Assembly: GCF_000520555.1 (NCBI RefSeq)
Contig: NZ_KI914857.1
Coordinates: 13,774-59,664 of the forward strand
Direction of reading: 5' to 3'
DNA from: Arthrobacter sp. Br18
GTDB taxonomy: Bacteria; Actinomycetota; Actinomycetes; Actinomycetales; Micrococcaceae
Length of the DNA: 45,891 nt
Below are positions 41,888-45,891 of this stretch, piece after piece. Each line of letters begins with the position of its first letter. Position 1 is the first letter of the stretch. Under the pieces are notes generated by a model. It did no database searches. It was given only the letters and a program-made list of their open reading frames with translations, and had not been told where the DNA came from. Both the position numbers and the translations under genes were made by a program.

Positions 41888-42907
41888 GTGGGCAGTTCGC
41901 ACGTAGGAAATCCGGAACCGGCGGTGCGGAACGGCGTCGTGATAGGGGTTGACGGTTCCGACCAGAGCGTTTGCGCGCTGTTGTGGGCTGCGCGCGAGGC
42001 CGAACGGCGCAGCGCGCCGCTTTATGTGGTCACCGCGTACACCATTCCGATTTTTGCGGCGTCCAGCATGGACGCCGGGTACGCGACGGTCGACGACGCC
42101 GTTATCCGCGAAGGCGCACGCAGCGTGCTCGACGAGTCGCTGACCTACCTCGAGGGTTCGCGCGTCGAGGTGGTTCCGCGGATCGAGACGGGGGATGCGG
42201 CGGGGGTTCTGCTGGACCTCTCCGAGGATGCGGAGCTGGTGGTGGTCGGTTCGCGGGGGCGCGGAGGCTTCGTCGGCCGGCTCCTGGGATCAGTCAGCAG
42301 TGCGCTGCCGGCCCACGCGAAATGTCCCACGGTCATCGTGCCGCTCTGCAGCGCACCCCGCCTCGGACAGCCGGAGCTTGCCGAGAAACACCGCAAGGGC
42401 GGGACGCCGCCCTCGACGGAAGAGGTGGAACCCGTCGTCGTGGTCGGAGTCGACGGTTCCGAGCATGCGCGCACGGCGTCGCTTGCCGCCGCCGAGGAGG
42501 CGCAGTCGCGTGGGTTAGCGCTTCGCGTGATCTGCGCGCTGGCCCCGTTCAACGGGTCGCTGGCCTGGGTGCCTGCGCCGCTCGACCGTGAAGCGCTGCA
42601 CTCCGACATCGCCGTCCAGCTCAACGCCGGCAGGAACTGGCTCCAGAGCCACTTCCCGGAGTTGCCGATCAGTGTGGAGTTGCGGGACGGACCGCCTGCC
42701 GAGGTTCTGATCAAGGCGTCGGCGACCGCCGAACTGCTGGTCCTCGGCACACGGGGGCGAGGTGGCTTCACGGGAATGCTCATGGGGTCGACCAGCCAGG
42801 CGGTGCTGCATCATGCCAAGGGCCCGATCATGGTGGTTCCCGACCGCGACGATCCCCGCCTGCACAACAGGGAATCCTTCGGGCCGATGATCCCCGCTGT
42901 CGAATAG
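41888..42907 (+). CDS. Universal stress protein, tandem domain
   Basis: A 339-aa cytosolic protein with two UspA domains (about residues 15-160 and 180-325). Each begins with VV(I/V)GVDGS and ends with an ATP-binding motif: GSRGRGGFVGRLLGSVSSAL and GTRGRGGFTGMLMGSTSQAV, both fitting the G-2x-G-9x-G-S/T pattern. ATP-binding and a role in stress or dormancy are expected from the family. GTG 41888 has AGAGGAGG upstream. It diverges from the Rossmann-fold gene across the structured region; a TATATAAC stretch near 41782-41789 may be part of its promoter. Confidence 0.92.
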   Translation: MGSSHVGNPEPAVRNGVVIGVDGSDQSVCALLWAAREAERRSAPLYVVTAYTIPIFAASSMDAGYATVDDAVIREGARSVLDESLTYLEGSRVEVVPRIETGDAAGVLLDLSEDAELVVVGSRGRGGFVGRLLGSVSSALPAHAKCPTVIVPLCSAPRLGQPELAEKHRKGGTPPSTEEVEPVVVVGVDGSEHARTASLAAAEEAQSRGLALRVICALAPFNGSLAWVPAPLDREALHSDIAVQLNAGRNWLQSHFPELPISVELRDGPPAEVLIKASATAELLVLGTRGRGGFTGMLMGSTSQAVLHHAKGPIMVVPDRDDPRLHNRESFGPMIPAVE

Positions 42908-42930
42908 GAGGGCGGGATCCGGGGCTCGTC

Positions 42931-43302
42931 TCAGCTCCACCCCAGTTCATGGAGGCGGTCGTCGTCGATCCCGAAGTGGTGCGCCACCTCGTGGATCACG
43001 GTCACCAGGATCTCCTCCACCAGTTCCTCCCGCGTTGAGCACGCCCGCTGGAGGGGCTGCCGGAAAATACTGATCCGGTCGGGAACGGAGCCTGCATCCC
43101 ACCAGGAGTCCCGTTCCGTCAGCGGAGTACCTTCATACAGTCCCAGCAGTTCGGTGCCCGCCTCCTCGCCGGGTTCCGGCTCGTACTCCTCCACCACGAA
43201 AATCGCCACGTTGTTCATGGCCCGGGCGAGATCGTCGGGAATCTCGTCGATGGCGTCATCGACGGCGGCCTCGAACTCCGCCAGGCTGATGTCTATCGGC
43301 AT
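42931..43302 (-). CDS. Minimal zincin-type metallopeptidase-family protein
   Basis: A 123-aa protein of the small actinobacterial zincin family (PF06262 type). The zinc site is VIHEVAHHFGIDDDRLHELGW, with His104, Glu105 and His108 and a downstream Asp as probable third ligand. Whether it cleaves peptides is unknown. ATG 43302 has TAGAAT (43314-43309) 6 nt upstream and no ribosome site, fitting a leaderless message. It diverges from the tRNA genes. Confidence 0.88.
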   Translation of the reverse strand: MPIDISLAEFEAAVDDAIDEIPDDLARAMNNVAIFVVEEYEPEPGEEAGTELLGLYEGTPLTERDSWWDAGSVPDRISIFRQPLQRACSTREELVEEILVTVIHEVAHHFGIDDDRLHELGWS

Positions 43303-43351
43303 CCTCGGATTCTAGTGCGCCGGGTGGCGCCCGCCGTTTCGAGCAACTATT

Positions 43352-43380
43352 TTGTGTATTCGAGATCGAGGCCCTATAGT
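43352..43380 (+). promoter_or_regulatory. Promoter of the tRNA-Glu gene
   Basis: TTGTGT (43352-43357) and TATAGT (43375-43380) are separated by 17 nt, the best-matching sigma-70-type promoter in the window. The transcript would start near 43387. Confidence 0.7.
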
Positions 43381-43406
43381 TTTAGAGGTCCACAGCAGGG
43401 AAGAAT

Positions 43407-43434
43407 TCCCCGGAAATCCAGTACTTTCCGGGGA
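43407..43434 (+). other. 10-bp hairpin in the tRNA-Glu leader
   Basis: TCCCCGGAAA (43407-43416) pairs perfectly with TTTCCGGGGA (43425-43434) across TCCAGTAC. It sits 25 nt before the tRNA 5' end, inside the predicted precursor. Confidence 0.55.
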
Positions 43435-43459
43435 TGGCTCGAACCCCGGTGTGATCCAG

Positions 43460-43532
43460 GCCCCCATCGTCTAGCGGCCTAGGACACCGCCCTTTCACGG
43501 CGGCGGCACGGGTTCGAATCCCGTTGGGGGTA
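43460..43532 (+). tRNA. tRNA-Glu (anticodon TTC)
   Basis: A 73-nt cloverleaf: acceptor GCCCCCA/TGGGGGT, anticodon stem CCGCC/GGCGG around loop CTTTCAC with anticodon TTC at 43494-43496, and T-arm with TTCGAAT. The discriminator is A; CCA is not encoded. Confidence 0.95.
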
Positions 43533-43619
43533 CGCAGGACAGGCCGTTTCCGCGGTCAATCCGCCGCAGAGATGCTGGTAGGATAAAGATCTTGCAAAAC
43601 GCAAGTGCAAGAAAATCTA

Positions 43620-43693
43620 GGCCCTGTAGCGCAGTTGGTTAGCGCGCCGCCCTGTCACGGCGGAGGTCGCGGGTTCAAGTCCCGTCAGGGTCG
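43620..43693 (+). tRNA. tRNA-Asp (anticodon GTC)
   Basis: A 74-nt cloverleaf: acceptor GGCCCTG/CAGGGTC with one G-U pair, anticodon stem CCGCC/GGCGG around CTGTCAC with anticodon GTC, and T-loop TTCAAGT. The discriminator is G; CCA is not encoded. The 87-nt spacer before it contains a CTTGCA/TGCAAG hairpin (about 43591-43611). Confidence 0.95.
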
Positions 43694-43744
43694 CTCAGGC
43701 GGCTTAGGTAGTATTGTTCGACGTGCGAATAAGCCCGGCTGGAG

Positions 43745-43767
43745 GCGGTCATCGTCAAGATGGCCGC
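43745..43767 (+). other. Hairpin directly before tRNA-Phe
   Basis: GCGGTCATC (43745-43753) pairs with GATGGCCGC (43759-43767), with one T-G pair and a GTCAA loop. It ends 2 nt before the tRNA and may affect RNase P processing. Confidence 0.45.
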
Positions 43768-43769
43768 AA

Positions 43770-43845
43770 GGCTCTGTAGCTCAGTTGGTAGAGCGTTCGA
43801 CTGAAAATCGAAAGGTCACCGGATCGACGCCGGTCGGAGCCACCA
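43770..43845 (+). tRNA. tRNA-Phe (anticodon GAA)
   Basis: Acceptor GGCTCTG/CGGAGCC, anticodon stem TTCGA/TCGAA around CTGAAAA with anticodon GAA at 43803-43805, discriminator A and an encoded CCA (43843-43845). The T-loop reads ATCGACG, with A instead of T at position 54. Confidence 0.95.
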
Positions 43846-43851
43846 CTGAAC

Positions 43852-43892
43852 ACCCCGCTGATTTCCTTAGGGAGCGCGGGGTTTCTTTGTTT
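43852..43892 (+). terminator. Intrinsic terminator after the tRNA cluster
   Basis: ACCCCGC (43852-43858) pairs with GCGGGGT (43876-43882), with a 17-nt loop and a following TTTCTTTGTTT. Confidence 0.75.
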
Positions 43893-44014
43893 AATGACGA
43901 GTGTTCGGTGCAGTCCTCTCCCGCCCCGGTTCTGCCCGCCGAAGAACGGCGTCGGGAGAGTACTGCACGGCCCGTGCGTTGGAACCCCGGGAGCACACTA
44001 GGGAAAGGCCTGCT

Positions 44015-44542
44015 TTGAGACTGCCTGTCACTGCTGTCTGCGCCGCAGCCGTGGTGCTGCTTGCCACAGCATGCAGCGGTAGCACGGCCGGCGATTCCGC
44101 CCCGGCGATCGACATGCCGCCGCCTCCTTCCGCCCGGAACTCTCCGGAGCCCGGGAACAGTGGTAGCACCGGCGTTGTGACACCGGAGGCGGCGGGTGAC
44201 CAGGGAGACGGTGGGGGTCCTTCAAGTGGGGGCGGAGTGCCGGTCCCCGATCCCGCCGACTCGTGTGTGGTCGTGGCCGGAGGGGTGTCCTCCCTCCTGC
44301 TCGCGCCCATGAGCCTCCGCTCACACTCCGATCCCTCCGCCCTCGAAGCGTTGCGCGGCCAGATCCTCGGGCTGCGGGACAAGGTTCCAGGGGAGCTGCA
44401 CGGGAGTTTCACGGCGCTCGCAGCGGCAGTGGAGGCTCCGCCCCGGGGCTCGGGGGAGTTCGACGAGCCGGGTTTCCGGAAAACAATGGAACCCGTGGAG
44501 GACTGGCTGGGCGCCCACTGCGCGGGGCGGCCGTCCGGTTAG
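44015..44542 (+). CDS. Hypothetical lipoprotein
   Basis: A 175-aa exported protein of unknown function. The N-terminus LRLPVTAVCAAAVVLLATACSGS is a lipoprotein signal with Cys in ATAC as lipid-attachment residue. It is followed by a low-complexity Pro/Ser/Gly linker (about residues 25-75) and a helical C-terminal domain (from about 80) with two Cys (near the linker end and in GAHC), possibly a disulfide. TTG 44015 is chosen because GGGAAAGG lies 6 nt upstream and the signal peptide begins there. No family recognised. Confidence 0.65.
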   Translation: MRLPVTAVCAAAVVLLATACSGSTAGDSAPAIDMPPPPSARNSPEPGNSGSTGVVTPEAAGDQGDGGGPSSGGGVPVPDPADSCVVVAGGVSSLLLAPMSLRSHSDPSALEALRGQILGLRDKVPGELHGSFTALAAAVEAPPRGSGEFDEPGFRKTMEPVEDWLGAHCAGRPSG

Positions 44543-44658
44543 CGCTTTCGTCCAGCCCCTGATCCTCCGTTCGATCCTCCTGTGAACTTCCGTTCCCGAA
44601 TGTCGGTAAGTCGATGTTTCGGGGCTTACGCTGGGGACACGAGAAAGGGGTGCGGTGA

Positions 44659-45114
44659 ATGGACGAACGCAGCGGTGCGAACCTGGTCCGACCGTCGGAG
44701 GGTGGAGTGACCGGACGGACGGTCATCGGCGACCCGGCTGCCGTCAAGATCGCAGCAATCGCGGCGCGGGCTGTGCCGGGGGTCTATGCGCTCGGCACCG
44801 GAACGGGCCGGGCACTTGGAGCCATCCGGGACGCAGTCGGTGGCAGCGATCTGATCCAGGGCGTTCGCGTTGAAGTCGGCCAGACCCAGGTAGCAGTGGA
44901 CATCAGCCTGGTTGCGGACTACGGCTACCCGCTGAACCGGCTGGCCGATTCGGTACGCACCGCCGTGTACGAGGCCGTCGTGGAGTTGGTCGGTCTTGAA
45001 GTGATCGAGGTCAACGTGGAAATCGCCGATGTCCACATTCCCGGCCTCAATGAAACCCGCAGCCCGGACAAGGGCCGCTCCACCGGCGCTTCCGTACGCA
45101 CGCCCATCGAGTAA
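44659..45114 (+). CDS. Asp23/Gls24-family envelope stress protein
   Basis: A 151-aa cytosolic or membrane-peripheral protein. The Asp23 core (about residues 18-125) shows VIGDPAAVKIAAIAARAVPGV, GVRVEVGQTQVAVDISLVADYGYPL and VIEVNVEIADVHI. Members tie to the cell envelope through small membrane partners, and the two following genes fit that. It is first of a coupled cluster; GGGG lies upstream of ATG 44659. The exact role is unknown. Confidence 0.88.
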   Translation: MDERSGANLVRPSEGGVTGRTVIGDPAAVKIAAIAARAVPGVYALGTGTGRALGAIRDAVGGSDLIQGVRVEVGQTQVAVDISLVADYGYPLNRLADSVRTAVYEAVVELVGLEVIEVNVEIADVHIPGLNETRSPDKGRSTGASVRTPIE

Positions 45115-45124
45115 GGACACGTCC

Positions 45125-45316
45125 ATGACACCGACACAGGCTGGAATGGCAGTGGGGGCAGTGCTCGCCTTCGCCGCCCTCTCCTTCGGTTTTTGGGGTT
45201 TCCTCCTGACCGCACTGCTGATGGCGAGTGGAGCGATCGGCGGGCGGGTGCTGGACGGCAAGCTTGATCTGCGGAGTGTCCGTGATGCCCTTGCCGGCCG
45301 CCGCTCATCCTCATGA
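45125..45316 (+). CDS. DUF2273-type small membrane protein
   Basis: A 63-aa protein with two hydrophobic helices (AGMAVGAVLAFAALSFGFWGF and LLTALLMASGAIGG) and a short basic C-terminus (GRVLDGKLDLRSVRDALAGRR). This is the usual form of the small membrane partner of Asp23 proteins. AAGGA lies about 7 nt before ATG 45125. The stop overlaps the next start as ATGA. Confidence 0.8.
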   Translation: MTPTQAGMAVGAVLAFAALSFGFWGFLLTALLMASGAIGGRVLDGKLDLRSVRDALAGRRSSS

Positions 45317-45660
45317 GTGCCGGTCACACCCGCATCACCACCCAGGCGCTGACCAGCACGGCACGGGCCGTGGCCGCTGAAACCCTGAGGGTACCTGCCG
45401 CGGACGTCCGTGCTTCCTTCTCCGATGAAGCAGGTCTGCTGGCCCTCCACCTGGGGCTGCCGCTTTCCATCCCGCCACTGGCCTCCGTGGCGGCCGATCC
45501 CTCGCTCGTTGAAGCTTTCGGCGGCTCGTTGGCTCACAGGGCCCAATCTGCGCAGGCACTGATCCTCGAGCGGATCCAGCAACTGACCGGCGCCCGGCTC
45601 AGCAGGGTGGACCTGCGGGTCACGGGTCTTTCCGTCGCGCGTGAACGGCGGGTCAGGTGA
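45313..45660 (+). CDS. Asp23-cluster hypothetical protein
   Basis: A 115-aa protein resembling a divergent Asp23/Gls24-type domain: TTQALTSTARAVAAETLRVPAADVRASFSDEAGLLALHLGLPL with a later LTGARLSRVDLRVTGL. Only the pattern and the location support the relation. The ATG overlaps the DUF2273 stop, and its own stop overlaps the next start as GTGA. Confidence 0.7.
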   Translation: MSAGHTRITTQALTSTARAVAAETLRVPAADVRASFSDEAGLLALHLGLPLSIPPLASVAADPSLVEAFGGSLAHRAQSAQALILERIQQLTGARLSRVDLRVTGLSVARERRVR

Positions 45661-45891
45661 ACGATCGGGTATCTGCTGTGCTGCCGCGTATCCTGCGGCG
45701 GGAACTGCACTCCTCGCGTGCCGTTCCGGCCGTGCTCACCGGCGCCGCCGTCGTCCTCGGGAGTGCCTTCCTGTTGATGGAGGCGGTCCTGAAAGCGGTA
45801 GGTGATCCGCCGTTCCTTCTCGACCTCGAGCGCTCGGCGGCCTGGCTCGGGAGCCTCCCGTCGGGCGCTCCGCCGGCGGTTCTGGGGCCGG
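45657..45891 (+). CDS. Partial gene, Asp23-cluster membrane protein (DUF6286-like)
   Basis: The GTG at 45657 overlaps the upstream stop (GTGA); the frame stays open to the window end (78 codons seen). It begins MNDRVSAVLPRILRRELHSS and then has a hydrophobic helix (AVPAVLTGAAVVLGSAFLLM). The position and the helix fit the membrane proteins (DUF6286/AmaP type) that close these clusters. It is truncated by the window. Confidence 0.65.
   Translation, partial: MNDRVSAVLPRILRRELHSSRAVPAVLTGAAVVLGSAFLLMEAVLKAVGDPPFLLDLERSAAWLGSLPSGAPPAVLGP

Overview
The window is GC-rich and densely coding, with few bases between genes. It looks like an ordinary chromosomal segment of a high-GC Gram-positive actinobacterium. 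An Arthrobacter-like Micrococcaceae member is my best guess, based on the fru operon order (DeoR regulator, fruK, fruA, ptsH), a long pta overlapping ackA, a DesA3-like desaturase with its reductase, the Asp23/Gls24 cluster, and many genes with a -10 hexamer only 5-7 nt before the start codon (leaderless mRNAs). I see no rRNA, IS element, prophage or CRISPR array.

Left part (1-24.5 kb): a secreted EEP-family phosphohydrolase; a translationally coupled pair of a duplicated-HTH protein and a 7-TM protein; the fructose PTS operon on the minus strand (7420 down to 3212); a 600-nt non-coding stretch holding the fru promoter and a low-GC palindrome cluster; a GlsB/YeaQ-type membrane protein; a possible EcsC-like protein; a DUF445 membrane protein; a glycerophosphodiester phosphodiesterase; a GH15 enzyme; a zinc alcohol dehydrogenase; the AzlCD exporter; a YnfA protein; pta-ackA; a desaturase plus flavo-FeS reductase pair facing a PucR-type regulator; and an orphan sensor histidine kinase.

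Middle part (24.5-33.8 kb): a tight six-gene minus-strand operon of three glycosyltransferases, an ABC exporter and two APH-like small-molecule kinases, diverging from a UDP-glucose dehydrogenase gene. The shared 150-nt intergenic region carries an unusually symmetric array of ATGAGA/TCTCAT boxes. The genes fit production and export of a uronic-acid-containing glycoconjugate, but the product cannot be read from the sequence. This is the strongest candidate for an undescribed system.

Right part (33.8-45.9 kb): a thiamine-binding-like protein, a GNAT acetyltransferase, a spermidine-synthase-like protein preceded by a possible 20-codon leader ORF, an SGNH hydrolase lipoprotein, a LysR regulator facing a 3-hydroxybutyrate dehydrogenase, an NCS2 purine permease, a CopC-domain protein, a short Rossmann-fold protein behind a three-hairpin leader, a tandem universal stress protein, a minimal zincin metallopeptidase, tRNA-Glu/Asp/Phe, a lipoprotein, and the start of an Asp23/Gls24 envelope-stress operon that runs off the window.
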